Shown: positions 41,414 to 50,534 of the stretch, piece by piece
Position numbering within the stretch: position 1 is the first letter of the stretch
Layout: every line of letters starts with the position of its first letter
NCBI GenBank assembly: GCA_945861785.1
Contig: CAMAWD010000018.1
Location: 29,688-93,687 of the forward strand
Origin: Rhodoferax sp. OV413
Lineage (GTDB): Bacteria > Pseudomonadota > Gammaproteobacteria > Burkholderiales > Burkholderiaceae_C
Length of the DNA: 64,000 nucleotides
Direction of reading: 5' to 3'
Notes under the pieces: model-generated
Database searches by the model: none
What the model was told of the DNA's origin: nothing
Seen by the model: only the letters and a program-made list of their open reading frames with translations
Translations under genes and position numbers: made by a program

Positions 41414-41775
41414 GCCGCCGGGTAGGGCGCTTGCGCGGCACCAAGGGCGACTAGCGGATTTTCGCACCGGCTTCAATTTCGTAGCACCCGTGCTTTGGTG
41501 CTCTGATGTGAGCCGCCCGGCATCATGCCCAGCCGCAGGCCCACAGGCCCACAGGTGCTCCGGTGAATCCCGGGCAGGAAGTCCAACTCTGTCATGGCGT
41601 GTCTGGTGCGAACGGGCTGCCACCGGAGCGGGGCTGTTGCACTGAAGGTGAAAGTCTTGGTGGTACATCTGGCGCATGGTGCGTCTGGGAGCAGCGATAC
41701 TGGAATCCGGTTGCAACAAAGCAGGCACTCCCTTTGGGGAAGTCTGTTGGCCGGACCAGTAATCTGCTTGCCCGC
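41414..41775. other. 362-base stretch with no recognisable gene
   Basis: The plus strand holds a 98-codon frame at 41563-41859 whose text (LCHGVSGANGLPPERGC) looks like translated non-coding DNA. No family match can be argued. The stretch borders the AbiEii/exonuclease junk join and may be mobile-element debris. Confidence 0.5.
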
Positions 41776-42362
41776 TCAGCGCCCGCGTTTCGGGATCTTC
41801 TGGCGACTGTGGCCCACAGGCATCAAGATACCGCGGGCGACTTCCAGGCATGCGTCTAAACCAGGCACCGCACCGATCGACATGATCGCGTCAAACTCCT
41901 GCTTCGCCAGGTCCCGATTCGAGTCGAGCAGATCGATGAATGCAGCCCATGCTTGCTGAATAATGGTCGCGCCTGTTCGAGCGCGGCGGGCGCGGCACGC
42001 GCCACAGTGCAAAGGTCGAACAAGTCGCGCGCATTGCCCTCGTTGCCACGGTGCCACATCTTTTTTGCGATGATTTCGGCCGAAGTCTCGCCCCGCAGCT
42101 TGCGACCCTCGAACTCCACCAGGTCATAACCAGGGTCGGTTAGCGCAGGCCCGACTACCACATCGATTTCTCCAGCCGCCAGAATGAGCTTGACGAATAG
42201 CGCCCCGGCCCGATAGTCTGCGCAAATCGTTTCTGCCACCTCGCTGATCCGAGGATTGACATAACCAAGGTACTGTGGGTCCGGGACGAACAGGTCGATG
42301 TGTTTGCTCTGCCGGTGGTTGTGTCGCAGCATGAGAACCGTGCCGCCACCGAACGTCCAATG
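41776..42362 (-). pseudogene. AbiEii-like nucleotidyltransferase fragment, truncated and frameshifted
   Basis: Starting near 42362 the frame gives WTFGGGTVLMLRHNHRQ followed by SKHIDLF, the nucleotidyltransferase motif region (GG then D-x-D-like) of AbiEii/AbiGii toxin-family proteins. ISEVAETICADYRAG and RGETSAEIIAKKMWHRGNE follow. Near 41950 the frame is lost and the end, FIDLLDSNRDLAKQEFDAIM, is in another frame. The N-terminus is missing: the gene joins directly to an exonuclease III fragment. It would once have been a toxin or phage-defence enzyme and cannot work now. Confidence 0.65.
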
Positions 42363-42549
42363 CGTCCATTTTTACCGCGGAGTTCCAGTGTTCGTGGTAG
42401 CTCGGCAGGTCGATGTCGAACTGGTCACGCTCAGCTTTCGTCTCCTGCAGACCAATAACGTCGGGACGATGTTCCTCCATGAAGGATTGAAACGTGCCCT
42501 TCTTCAGTACGGCGCGGATACCGTTGACATTCCATGGGTACAGCTTCAT
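42363..42549 (-). pseudogene. xthA: Exonuclease III 5' fragment
   Basis: The ATG at 42549 opens MKLYPWNVNGIRAVLKKG, FMEEHRPDVIGLQETKAE and LPSYHEHWNSAVK, the unmistakable first 62 residues of exonuclease III, including the metal-binding glutamate in QETK. Then the match stops and AbiEii-like sequence begins in another frame. The catalytic histidine and aspartates further on are absent. A complete copy presumably exists elsewhere in the genome. Confidence 0.8.
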
Positions 42550-42635
42550 TCCGGTTCTCTTCGGTCTGTGGTGAAAACCGGGAGTCTACGTGGCGGCGCC
42601 CGCTGGCGGGCACCGTTGGTAGCCGAGACTGATCT

Positions 42636-43436
42636 TCAACGCCCCGAAAACTGCGCCTTGCGTTTTTCCATGAAGGCCTTGGGCCCTTCGATGAAATCCT
42701 CCGACGCGGCGCTGATGCCCATGGACTTGGCTTCCGCCGCCAGCTGGTCGGCCAGGGTGTTGCCCAGCGACTGGTTGATCAGGCTCTTGGCCTGTGCCAG
42801 CGCCACCGCCGGTCCGGCCGCCAGCCGCCTGGCGAGTTTGTCGGTCTCGGCCTCCAGCGTGTCGTCCGGCACCACCCAGTTGACCAATCCGTAGGCCTGC
42901 GCCGTCCTGGCATCGATGGCGTCGCCCAGCAGGGCCATGGCCTTGGCGCGTTTGACGCCGATGCTGCGCGGCAGGTGGTAGGACGTGCTGCCGTCGGGCG
43001 AGGCGCCAATATTGATATGCGCCAGCACCACGCCCGCGCTCTCGGCCGCGATGACCAGGTCGGCACCGGCGATGAAGCCGACACCGGCGCCCGCGGCCAT
43101 GCCACGCAGGCTGGCAATCACCGGCTGGGGCAGCCGCTCCAGCACCGTGAACACCAGGCTGCCCTTGGTCACGCGCGACTCGAAGGCCAGCCTGCGTTCG
43201 GCCGAGCTTTGGGTGGCCGTGAGCGAAAAGTTCTTCACGTCGCCACCGGCCATGAAATGTTTGCCTTCGCCCTTGAGCACGACGCAGCGCACGCTGGTGT
43301 CCTGCTCGACCTGCAGCAGGAAGGCGATCATCGCCTCCAGCATGTCCGGGCTCAGCGCATTGCGCACCTCGGGCCGGTTGAAGGTGATGCGGGCGATGCC
43401 GTTGTCGATGGAGGTCAGCAGATGGGTAGTGGTCAC
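42636..43436 (-). CDS. Enoyl-CoA hydratase
   Basis: The 266-residue crotonase has FNRPEVRNALS, the oxyanion strand FMAGGDVKNF, and the second motif GMAAGAGVGFIAGADLVIAAE. It ends with AFMEKRKAQFSGR, the family tail. It would hydrate a 2-enoyl-CoA. The start is a GTG at 43436 with AGGAAC upstream. It lies 63 bases downstream of the CoA ligase at 43500 on the same strand, so both are likely read from the promoter near 45113. Confidence 0.92.
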   Translation of the reverse strand: MTTTHLLTSIDNGIARITFNRPEVRNALSPDMLEAMIAFLLQVEQDTSVRCVVLKGEGKHFMAGGDVKNFSLTATQSSAERRLAFESRVTKGSLVFTVLERLPQPVIASLRGMAAGAGVGFIAGADLVIAAESAGVVLAHINIGASPDGSTSYHLPRSIGVKRAKAMALLGDAIDARTAQAYGLVNWVVPDDTLEAETDKLARRLAAGPAVALAQAKSLINQSLGNTLADQLAAEAKSMGISAASEDFIEGPKAFMEKRKAQFSGR

Positions 43437-43499
43437 GGACGGTGTTCCTGAAAGGTGACAAGTAGACGGCAGCCCTACGGGGGCAGCAGCAGGACTGGT

Positions 43500-45083
43500 T
43501 CAGGGCGCAGAGCCCGCTTGCTGCGCATACAGCTTGCGCAACTCGCCCTTGACCACCTTGCCGGTGGTGTTGCGTGGCAGCGCGGCGATGAAATCGACGG
43601 ACTTGGGCAGCTTGTAGCCACCGATGCGTTGGCGCGCCCAGGCGATCAGTTCGGCTTCGGTAGCCTGCTGGCCCGGACGCAGTTCGACCACGGCCTTGAC
43701 GGCCTGGCCCCATTTTTCGGAGGGCACGCCTATCACCGCGACGTCGCCAACCGCCGGGTGGCCGTACAAGGCGTTTTCCACCTCTGCGGGATAGACGTTT
43801 TCGCCGCCGGTGATGATCATTTCCTTGATGCGGTCCTGCACGTACAGGAAACCCTTGTCGTCGAAGCGGCCGGCGTCCCCGGTACGCAGCCAGCCGCCGG
43901 GACGCAGGGTGGCGGCGGTCTCGTCGGGCAGGTTCAGGTAGCCGGCCATGTTGGACGTGGAGCGGGTGACGATTTCGCCAATGGCACCGGTTGGCAACAC
44001 CTTGCCGGACTCGTCCTGGATGACGATTTCGACGCCCGGCAGCGGTTTGCCGGCCGCGCGCATGTGCGGCAGGTCTTCCAGCGTGTGGTCGTCGGGCGCC
44101 ATGCAGACGATGCAACTGGCGGTTTCGGTCTGCCCGTAGGACTGCACGAAGCGGCAACCGAACACCTGCATGCCGTCGCGAAGCAGCGCCAGGGGTATCG
44201 GCGAGGTGCCGTAATAAATGTACTGGAGCGAACTCAAGTCGGTGGTCGCCGTGTCGGGCTCCTGCAGCACCATGCGCATGGCCGAGGGCACCAGGGCCAT
44301 GCGGGTGATGCGGTGGCGCTTGAGCGCGTCGATCACGCCCTTGGGCGAGAACTCGCGCAGGATGATCTGCCGGCTGCCGGGGAACAGGGCGCGCACGACC
44401 CAGCCTATGCCGCCCACGTGGAACATCGGCGAGGTGACCAGGCTGGTGTCTTCGGGCGCCCACTGGTTCCATTGCGGCCAGCCTTCGCCGTATTCCAGGC
44501 CGGGCAGGCTGCGCACGTTGCGGTGGCTGAGCATCACTCCCTTGGGCCGGCCGGTGGTGCCCGAGGTATAGATCAGCAATGCGATGTCGCCGGGTGCGGC
44601 CGCATGGTGCACCGCCTCGGCGGATTGGCGGTCGCGCCAGGCTGCGTAGTCTTCCCAGCCGGGTGGCACCGTCCCGCCGACGCAGATACAGTTCTTCAGA
44701 TACGCAAGCCCAGGACGCAGGGCCTCCACCATGGCGAGGTATTCGGCGTCCACCAGGATCAAGGGGGCGGCGCAGTCGTCGAGCATGACCGCGACCTCGG
44801 CGGCCGCCAGCCGCCAGTTGAGCGGGGTGAACACGGCACCGCAGCGTACCGTGCTGGCGGCGACTTCCATGAATTCGATGCTGTTCTTGCCCAGCCAGGC
44901 CACGTGACTGCCTGGGGTTACACCCAACGCCTGCAGGGCCCGGGCCACCTGGTTGGCGCGGCGGTCCAGCAGCGCAAACGACATCTCGGCGTCGCCGGCA
45001 ACAAAGGCGATGGCGTCGGGCCGCGTGCGCGCGTGGAAGGCCACGGCATCGGCCAGGGTCAGAAGCTCGGTATCTTGTCTCAT
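43500..45083 (-). CDS. AMP-forming acyl-CoA ligase
   Basis: The 527-residue enzyme has the P-loop IYTSGTTGRPKGVMLSH, QSYGQTETAS, LRTGDAGRFDDKGFLYVQDRIKEMIITGGENVYPAEVE (in two stretches) and the catalytic lysine in NTTGKVVKG. It belongs to the FadD3/FadD13-like group of medium ligases. I use the ATG at 45083; an upstream in-frame ATG at 45128 would place the candidate operator inside the coding sequence. It is divergent from the nitronate-monooxygenase-like gene at 45171 and followed by a hydratase. Confidence 0.92.
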   Translation of the reverse strand: MRQDTELLTLADAVAFHARTRPDAIAFVAGDAEMSFALLDRRANQVARALQALGVTPGSHVAWLGKNSIEFMEVAASTVRCGAVFTPLNWRLAAAEVAVMLDDCAAPLILVDAEYLAMVEALRPGLAYLKNCICVGGTVPPGWEDYAAWRDRQSAEAVHHAAAPGDIALLIYTSGTTGRPKGVMLSHRNVRSLPGLEYGEGWPQWNQWAPEDTSLVTSPMFHVGGIGWVVRALFPGSRQIILREFSPKGVIDALKRHRITRMALVPSAMRMVLQEPDTATTDLSSLQYIYYGTSPIPLALLRDGMQVFGCRFVQSYGQTETASCIVCMAPDDHTLEDLPHMRAAGKPLPGVEIVIQDESGKVLPTGAIGEIVTRSTSNMAGYLNLPDETAATLRPGGWLRTGDAGRFDDKGFLYVQDRIKEMIITGGENVYPAEVENALYGHPAVGDVAVIGVPSEKWGQAVKAVVELRPGQQATEAELIAWARQRIGGYKLPKSVDFIAALPRNTTGKVVKGELRKLYAQQAGSAP

Positions 45084-45112
45084 GGGTGGTTTCGGCGCTC
45101 GATGGTAAAAAG

Positions 45113-45126
45113 GTAGTGTGCCATAC
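45113..45126. promoter_or_regulatory. Candidate operator between divergent ligase and NMO-like genes
   Basis: The minus strand reads GTATGGCACACTAC. It is in the 87-base gap between starts at 45083 and 45171. The arrangement GGTA-N3-TGCCATA on the plus strand is an imperfect inverted repeat. Confidence 0.45.
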
Positions 45127-45170
45127 AATATTGATCAATAGACAACCCGCGCGGGGCGTCCGCCGCCCGG

Positions 45171-46157
45171 ATGCATATCGCTACAGAGGTGTTTGCCGTG
45201 GTTTCGTCTTCCCTGTTCGCCCAGTTGTCCGTTCCCGTAGTCGCCGCGCCGATGTTCACGGTCAGCAACCCGCGTCTGCTGATCGCCCAGTGCCAGGCCG
45301 GCATAGTCGGCTCCATGCCGGCCCTCAACGCGCGGCCGACCGAGCAGCTCGACGACTGGCTGGCCGAAATCGTCGAGACGCTGGCCGCACACGACCGCGC
45401 CCATCCCGAGGCCAAGGCGGCGCCGTTCGCCATCAACCAGATCGTGCACAAGAGCAATGCCCGGCTGGAGCAGGACATGGCGGTGTGCGCCAAATACAAG
45501 GTGCCCATCATCATCACCTCGCTGGGCGCGCGGGCCGACGTCAACGACATGGCGCATGCCTGGGGCGGCATGGTGCTGCACGACGTCATCAACAACACCT
45601 TCGCGCGCAAGGCGGTGGAAAAGGGCGCCGACGGGCTGATCGCGGTGGCGGCCGGTGCGGGTGGGCACGCCGGCATCAAGAGCCCGTTCGCGCTGATGCA
45701 GGAGCTGCGCGCCTGGTTCGACGGCCCGATCGGCCTGGGCGGCGCCATCTCCACCGGCTCCGGCGTGCTGGCCGCGCTGGCCATGGGCGCCGACTTCGCC
45801 TATGTCGGCAGCGCCTTCATCGCCACCGACGAGGCGCTGGCTTCCGACGCCTACAAGCAGGCCATCGTCGCCGGCAGCTCCGACGACATCCTGTATTCCA
45901 ACTTCTTCACCGGCGTGTCGGGCAACTACCTCAAGCCGTCCATCGTCGCGGCCGGCCTGGACCCCGACAACCTGCCGGCCAACGATCCCAGCAAGGCCGG
46001 CTTCGGCAGCGGCGCCAAGAGGGCCTGGAAGGACATCTGGGGAGCGGGCCAGGGTATCGGCGGTGTCGCGGCGGTGCAACCGGCGCAGCAACTCATCACG
46101 CGCCTGGCCGGCGAATACCGCGCTGCCCGTGCGCGTCTGGCGCTGGCACTGGCCTGA
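45171..46157 (+). CDS. Nitronate monooxygenase/2-nitropropane dioxygenase family flavoprotein
   Basis: The 328-residue protein is a TIM-barrel FMN enzyme of the nitronate monooxygenase family: VVAAPMFTVSNPRLLIAQCQAG, the phosphate-binding GLIAVAAGAGGHAGIKSP, GLGGAISTGSGVLAALAMGADFAYVGSAF. Relatives in degradation clusters are also annotated as enoyl reductases (FabK-like), so the true reaction is open. The start may be the ATG at 45171 or the GTG at 45198. It is divergent from the ligase and convergent with the kinase gene at 46207. Confidence 0.88.
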   Translation: MHIATEVFAVVSSSLFAQLSVPVVAAPMFTVSNPRLLIAQCQAGIVGSMPALNARPTEQLDDWLAEIVETLAAHDRAHPEAKAAPFAINQIVHKSNARLEQDMAVCAKYKVPIIITSLGARADVNDMAHAWGGMVLHDVINNTFARKAVEKGADGLIAVAAGAGGHAGIKSPFALMQELRAWFDGPIGLGGAISTGSGVLAALAMGADFAYVGSAFIATDEALASDAYKQAIVAGSSDDILYSNFFTGVSGNYLKPSIVAAGLDPDNLPANDPSKAGFGSGAKRAWKDIWGAGQGIGGVAAVQPAQQLITRLAGEYRAARARLALALA

Positions 46158-46206
46158 CCCAGAGCCGGTCCGGCGGCGCCGGCGGCCGGTGCGGTGCTGC
46201 ACAGTC

Positions 46207-47226
46207 CTAGGCAAAGGCCCGCCGCGCAAAGCTCCAGGCCAGATCAGCCAGTGGCTGGGCGCGTTTCTGTGCGGCGTCCGGCCGGGTGGCCGTGCCGTCG
46301 GCGGCGCGTTTGACGATGCCCTGCACGATGCAGGCCAGCCGGAACATGCTGAACACCAGGTAGTAGGACAGATCGGGCACGGCGCCACGGCCCATTGCCG
46401 CCGCGTAGAGCCGCACGTATTCGTCCTTGTCCGGTATGCCCAGCGCGCGCAGGTCCAGCCCGGCGATGCCGCGCGAAATGTCGGGGGTGATGTGCCAGAT
46501 CATCAGGTGGTTGGCGAAATCGGCCAACGGGTTGCCGATGGTCGACAACTCCCAGTCGAGCACGGCGACGATGCGCGGCTCGGTCGGATGGAAAACCACG
46601 TTGTCCAGCCGGTAGTCGCCATGCACGATGCCAGTAGCCGCGTCGCCGCCGGGCATGTGCTCCGGCAACCAGCCGATCAGGGCCTCCATGGACGCAATCT
46701 GTTCGGTCTGGGAGTCGCGGTACTGCCGGATCCAGCGGCGCAGCTGCCGTTCCATGTAGTTCTCGGGGCGGCCGAAGGTTTCCAGGCCGATGGCGCGGTG
46801 GTCGACCTGGTGCAGCCGCGCCATCACCCGGTTCATCTCGAGATAAATGGCCCGGCGCTCGGCCGGCGCCATGCCGGCCAGACCGAGGTCCCAGAAGATG
46901 CGCCCGTCCACGTGCGACATGGCATAAAAGGCGCGGCCCATGACACTTTCGTCCTCGCTCAATGCCAGCATGCGCGCCACCGGTATGTCGGTGTCGGCCA
47001 GCGCCTTGGCGATTCGGTATTCGCGGTCTATGGCATGGGCCGACGACAGCAGGCCGGCCGCCGGCCCCGGCTTGGTCCGGAGCACGTAGTTCGTGCCCGG
47101 TGTAACGAGCTTGTAGGTGGGGTTCGATTGCCCACCCGCAAAACGCTCCACCTGCAGCGGACCGTGGAAGCCGGGGATGGCCTGGGTGAGGTAGGCCTGC
47201 AGTCGGCCGGTTTCGTCGGGGTTCAT
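46207..47226 (-). CDS. Phosphotransferase of the ACAD10/11 kinase type
   Basis: The 339-residue protein has an aminoglycoside-phosphotransferase fold: VERFAGGQSNPTYKL at the nucleotide loop, catalytic VHGDYRLDN at residues 201-209, and the metal-binding LDWE at 223-226, extended as VLDWELSTIGNPLADFA. This extended text is typical of the kinase domain of eukaryotic ACAD10 and ACAD11, which phosphorylates 4-hydroxyacyl-CoA so that the dehydrogenase domain can eliminate phosphate. The matching dehydrogenase type is encoded at 50535. It is divergent from the dehydrogenase pair starting at 47285. Confidence 0.88.
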   Translation of the reverse strand: MNPDETGRLQAYLTQAIPGFHGPLQVERFAGGQSNPTYKLVTPGTNYVLRTKPGPAAGLLSSAHAIDREYRIAKALADTDIPVARMLALSEDESVMGRAFYAMSHVDGRIFWDLGLAGMAPAERRAIYLEMNRVMARLHQVDHRAIGLETFGRPENYMERQLRRWIRQYRDSQTEQIASMEALIGWLPEHMPGGDAATGIVHGDYRLDNVVFHPTEPRIVAVLDWELSTIGNPLADFANHLMIWHITPDISRGIAGLDLRALGIPDKDEYVRLYAAAMGRGAVPDLSYYLVFSMFRLACIVQGIVKRAADGTATRPDAAQKRAQPLADLAWSFARRAFA

Positions 47227-47241
47227 GGTGGGCGCCAGTTC

Positions 47242-47255
47242 GTATGCAAATATAC
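47242..47255. promoter_or_regulatory. Candidate operator, best palindromic copy
   Basis: The element reads GTATGCAAATATAC, with GTAT and ATAC as perfect inverted arms. It occupies the 58-base gap between the divergent kinase (47226) and dehydrogenase (47285) genes. Confidence 0.5.
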
Positions 47256-47284
47256 TTTATTTATGACTCCACTCCGCCGCCGCC

Positions 47285-48451
47285 ATGGACCTGCACCTGA
47301 CGCCTGAACAGACCGCTTTCCGCGAGGAGGTCCGCGCCTTCATCGCCCAGCGCCTGCCGGCGGAAATCCGCGACCGCTTGCGGCGCGGGATGCCACCCCG
47401 CCGGCAGGACACCGTGGCCTGGCAACGCATGCTCAACGAGCGCGGCTGGGCAGCGCCCAACTGGCCACGAGAACACGGCGGGGCCGGGCTGGGCATCACC
47501 GAACAGCTGTTGCTGATCGACGAGCTCGCCCTGGCCAATGCGCCGCAGCCGCTGGTGTTCAACATTTCCATGCTGGGCCCTGCGCTGATACGTTTCGGCA
47601 CCGATGCCCAGAAGCGTGAGCTGCTGCCCCGGCTGGCCAGCCTGGACCTCTGGTTCTGCCAGGGGTTCTCCGAGCCCGGTGCCGGCTCCGACCTGGCATC
47701 GCTCAAGACCACGGCCACCCGTGAAGGCGATTTCTATACATTGCAGGGGCAGAAGATCTGGACCACCGGCGCGCACAACGCCGACTGGATGTTTGCGCTG
47801 GTACGCACCGAGAAGCTGCCGCGCAAGCAGGACGGCATCAGCTTCCTGCTGATCGACCTGCGCTCGGCCGGCGTGCGTATCCGCCCGATCACCACCTTGG
47901 ACGGCATGCACCACGTCAACGAGGTGTTCTTCGACCAGGTGCGTGTTCCGCTCGCCAACATCGTGGGGACAGAAGGGCACGGCTGGAGTGTTGCCAAGTA
48001 CCTGCTCGAACACGAACGCACGACCATCGTCAACGTCGGGCAATGCCGTGAGCGCCTGGCCTATGCCCGTACGCTGGCGCGTCATGTCTCGCTCGGCAAC
48101 ACGTCGCTGGCTGGCGATGCCGCCATGCAGCTCGAACTGGCGTGGCTGGACGCCGAGGTCCGCGCGCTGGAGATCACCACCTGGCGTTTTCTGACCGACA
48201 CCGCCCAGGCGCCGGCGTCCTGGGCTTCGTTGCTCAAGCTCAAGGGCGTGGACCTGTACCAGCAGATCATGGCGCTGCTGGCGCGTATCGCCGGGCCGGA
48301 CGGCATGGAACGTATCGCGCTGGAAGGCGCCAACCCGTCCGAATGGCAGGCGCCGCTGATCCCGCGTTATTTCCACTCGCGCGCCTCGTCCATTGCCGGC
48401 GGCTCGAGCGAAGTGCAAAAAGAAATCATCGCCAAGCTCACGCTGGGCTAG
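47285..48451 (+). CDS. Acyl-CoA dehydrogenase, first subunit of a pair
   Basis: The 388-residue protein has all three domains: PREHGGAGLGITEQ in the N-terminal domain, QGFSEPGAGSDLASLKT and LQGQKIWTTGAHNADWM in the beta domain, and GWSVAKYLLEHERT with SRASSIAGGSSEVQKEIIAKLTLG in the C-terminal domain. The GWxxAK..L..ER text and the adjacent second dehydrogenase gene resemble heterotetrameric enzymes such as FadE28-FadE29 or IpdE1-IpdE2 of steroid degraders. The next gene starts 15 bases after its stop. Substrates of such pairs are often bulky or ring-bearing acyl-CoAs. Confidence 0.92.
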   Translation: MDLHLTPEQTAFREEVRAFIAQRLPAEIRDRLRRGMPPRRQDTVAWQRMLNERGWAAPNWPREHGGAGLGITEQLLLIDELALANAPQPLVFNISMLGPALIRFGTDAQKRELLPRLASLDLWFCQGFSEPGAGSDLASLKTTATREGDFYTLQGQKIWTTGAHNADWMFALVRTEKLPRKQDGISFLLIDLRSAGVRIRPITTLDGMHHVNEVFFDQVRVPLANIVGTEGHGWSVAKYLLEHERTTIVNVGQCRERLAYARTLARHVSLGNTSLAGDAAMQLELAWLDAEVRALEITTWRFLTDTAQAPASWASLLKLKGVDLYQQIMALLARIAGPDGMERIALEGANPSEWQAPLIPRYFHSRASSIAGGSSEVQKEIIAKLTLG

Positions 48452-48466
48452 CGGCAGGACTGAACC

Positions 48467-49606
48467 ATGAATTTCGCTTTATCCGACCAGCAGCGCCAGC
48501 TGGGTGAAAGCCTGGAACGGCTGCTGGCCAAGGTCTACGACTTCAACAGCCGCGCCGCCATCGTCGGCAGCGCTGCGGGCTACAGCGCCCAGGTCTGGCA
48601 ACAGTTCGCCGAACTCGGGCTCACCGCGCTGCCGCTGCCTGAAGACTACGAAGGGTTTGGCGGCACTACGGTCGACCTGCTGCCGGTCATGACGGCCCTT
48701 GGCCGCGCGCTGGTGGTCGAGCCATATCTGTCCAGTGTGGTGCTGGGTGCCACCGCACTGCAGCTGGCTGGCACGTTCCCGCAGTGCCAGGCGGTGCTGC
48801 CGGGGGTGGCGCGGGGTGAGCTGCTGCTGGCTTTTGCCCACGGCGAGTCGGCCGCCCGCCACCCGATGTGGGTGGCGACCACCGCGCGGCAAGTCGGCGG
48901 CCAATGGGTTCTGGCGGGAAACAAGGCCAACGTGCTGCATGGCGAGTCGGCGGACCATATCGTCGTCTCGGCCCGGGTTGCGGGACAACCCGGCGATGCC
49001 GAAGGCGTGGCCCTGTTTCTGCTGCAAGGCGACGCACCGGGGCTGGTGCGCCGTGGCTTCCGGCTGCTGGACGACATGCCGGCAGCGGAACTCATTCTGG
49101 ACGACGTGCCGGCCCAACGCCTGGGGGGAAAACCGGGCAGTGCAGACGCGGGGCAGGTGGTAAGACAGGTCATGAACATCGCCACGGCTGCGGCGTGTGC
49201 CCAGGCCCTGGGAGCCATGCAGGGCGCCTACGACATGACCCTGGCCTACCTGGGTCTGCGCCAGCAATTCGGCAAGCCCCTGGGGCAGAACCAGGCCTTG
49301 CGCCACCGGGCTGCCGAGATGCTGGTCCACCTGGAGACCTGCCGCAGCATGGCGCTGCTGGCGGCCGTGGCGGCGGCGGCCCCGTCGTCGCCGCGAAACG
49401 ACCTGGACATCCGGCGGGCCAAGGCGATCATCGGCCGTTATGGCCGGCTGGTGTGTCTGGAGGCCGTGCAGATGCACGGCGGTATCGGAGTGACCGAGGA
49501 ATACGCGGTAGGGCACTTCCTGCGGCGCGTCACTGTGCTGGACCATCTGTTCGGCGACGAACACCAGCATGTGGCCGCGCTGGCCGCGGCCCTGGAGAAC
49601 GGCTAG
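48467..49606 (+). CDS. Acyl-CoA dehydrogenase, second subunit of a pair
   Basis: The 379-residue protein is a more divergent dehydrogenase: LPEDYEGFGGTTVDLLPV, a beta domain lacking the usual TEP motif (LLAFAHGESAARHPMW instead), and a C-terminal domain with LRQQFGKPLGQNQALRHRAAEM and MHGGIGVTEEYAVGHFLRR. Loss of the typical active-site text in one subunit is normal in heterotetrameric pairs, where only one chain carries the active site. It follows the gene at 47285 by 15 bases. Its TAG stop shares the CTAG with the stop of the convergent hydratase gene. Confidence 0.9.
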   Translation: MNFALSDQQRQLGESLERLLAKVYDFNSRAAIVGSAAGYSAQVWQQFAELGLTALPLPEDYEGFGGTTVDLLPVMTALGRALVVEPYLSSVVLGATALQLAGTFPQCQAVLPGVARGELLLAFAHGESAARHPMWVATTARQVGGQWVLAGNKANVLHGESADHIVVSARVAGQPGDAEGVALFLLQGDAPGLVRRGFRLLDDMPAAELILDDVPAQRLGGKPGSADAGQVVRQVMNIATAAACAQALGAMQGAYDMTLAYLGLRQQFGKPLGQNQALRHRAAEMLVHLETCRSMALLAAVAAAAPSSPRNDLDIRRAKAIIGRYGRLVCLEAVQMHGGIGVTEEYAVGHFLRRVTVLDHLFGDEHQHVAALAAALENG

Positions 49607-50373
49607 GCGGCCGGTCGCGCCAGGCGCGCCTTGACGGCCTTCAGCCGGTCGGCGAAGTCGGGACTGCGGCCAGGGCTTTCTTCGCGCTCGCGGCGTAGGG
49701 CCTGTGTGTACGGCAGGTTGTGGCCGTCGAGCATCTGCCGCTTTTCATGGCGCAAGGTCCAGAAGGCGTTCTGGGCGATCTGCCGCGCCAGTGTCTCGGC
49801 GGCCTCGGCCAGCTGCGCCTCTGGCACACAGGACACCGCCAGGCCCATGCCCACCGCCTGCTCGCCGGTTACCGGCTGGCCGCTGTACATCATCCTGCGC
49901 GCCTGCTGCAGCCCGACCATCCGCGGCAGACGCTGCGTCATGCCCCAATGCGGCAGCAGACCGAGCTGGCCATGGGTGTCGCGAAAACGCGCCGTGTCGG
50001 CGGCCACGATGAGGTCGCAGGCCAGCACCAGTTCCAGTGCCCCGGTCATGCAGTAGCCATGCACGGCGGCCACCACGACTTGCGGCAGCGCCTCGATGCG
50101 TTCCAGCACTTCGGCCTGAAAATGGGGGGACGGCAGCTTGCTGGCATGGCCGAGGCTGCCGATGTCGTTGCCGGCCGAGAAGCAGGACCCAGATCCCGAC
50201 AGCACCACCACGCCGGTGGTGTCGGGCTCCGCCGCCAGTGCGGCGATCTCGCGGTCCAGCGCCAGGAACAGTTCCGCGTTCAAGGCGTTGCGGGCCGCCG
50301 GCCGGTTCAATGCGAGGAAACAGATGCCGTCGGCGTCTCGGCGCAACAGCACGGGTTCGGTTGCGTCAGCCAT
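49603..50373 (-). CDS. Enoyl-CoA hydratase/isomerase
   Basis: The 256-residue crotonase has LNRPAARNALN, the oxyanion strand CFSAGNDIGSLGHA and the second motif GYCMTGALELVLACDLIVAAD, in which the usual GGG step is TGA. That may reflect an isomerase-like or altered member. Start ATG at 50373 follows GGGAGA. It is divergent from the dehydrogenase at 50535 and ends tail-to-tail with the dehydrogenase pair, overlapping it by four bases. Confidence 0.9.
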   Translation of the reverse strand: MADATEPVLLRRDADGICFLALNRPAARNALNAELFLALDREIAALAAEPDTTGVVVLSGSGSCFSAGNDIGSLGHASKLPSPHFQAEVLERIEALPQVVVAAVHGYCMTGALELVLACDLIVAADTARFRDTHGQLGLLPHWGMTQRLPRMVGLQQARRMMYSGQPVTGEQAVGMGLAVSCVPEAQLAEAAETLARQIAQNAFWTLRHEKRQMLDGHNLPYTQALRREREESPGRSPDFADRLKAVKARLARPAA

Positions 50374-50400
50374 GGGTCTCCCGATAAAATTTATGCTTCA

Positions 50401-50419
50401 TTATGGTATGCTACCGTCT
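50401..50419. promoter_or_regulatory. Candidate operator between divergent hydratase and dehydrogenase genes
   Basis: Two overlapping matches occur: GTATGCTACCGTCT at 50406-50419 on the plus strand, and GTAGCATACCATAA at 50401-50414 on the minus strand. The minus-strand text shares the block GGTAGCAT with the copy at 6757-6770. The gap lies between starts at 50373 and 50535. Confidence 0.45.
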
Positions 50420-50534
50420 GAAATGCCCGCTGTAAAGCAACAGTGCGCAGCCTGATTGTGCAGCCTGGCTTCGCCGCATGCATGCCGTGCCGGCCTCTTG
50501 TCGGCAAATCCCTTTTTTCTGGAAAGCCCCGGCC

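Noticed and set aside
41414..41859. Possible group II intron or other structured RNA piece
   Set aside because: Some stretches felt familiar, but I could not identify domain V or an intron-encoded protein, so I do not claim it.
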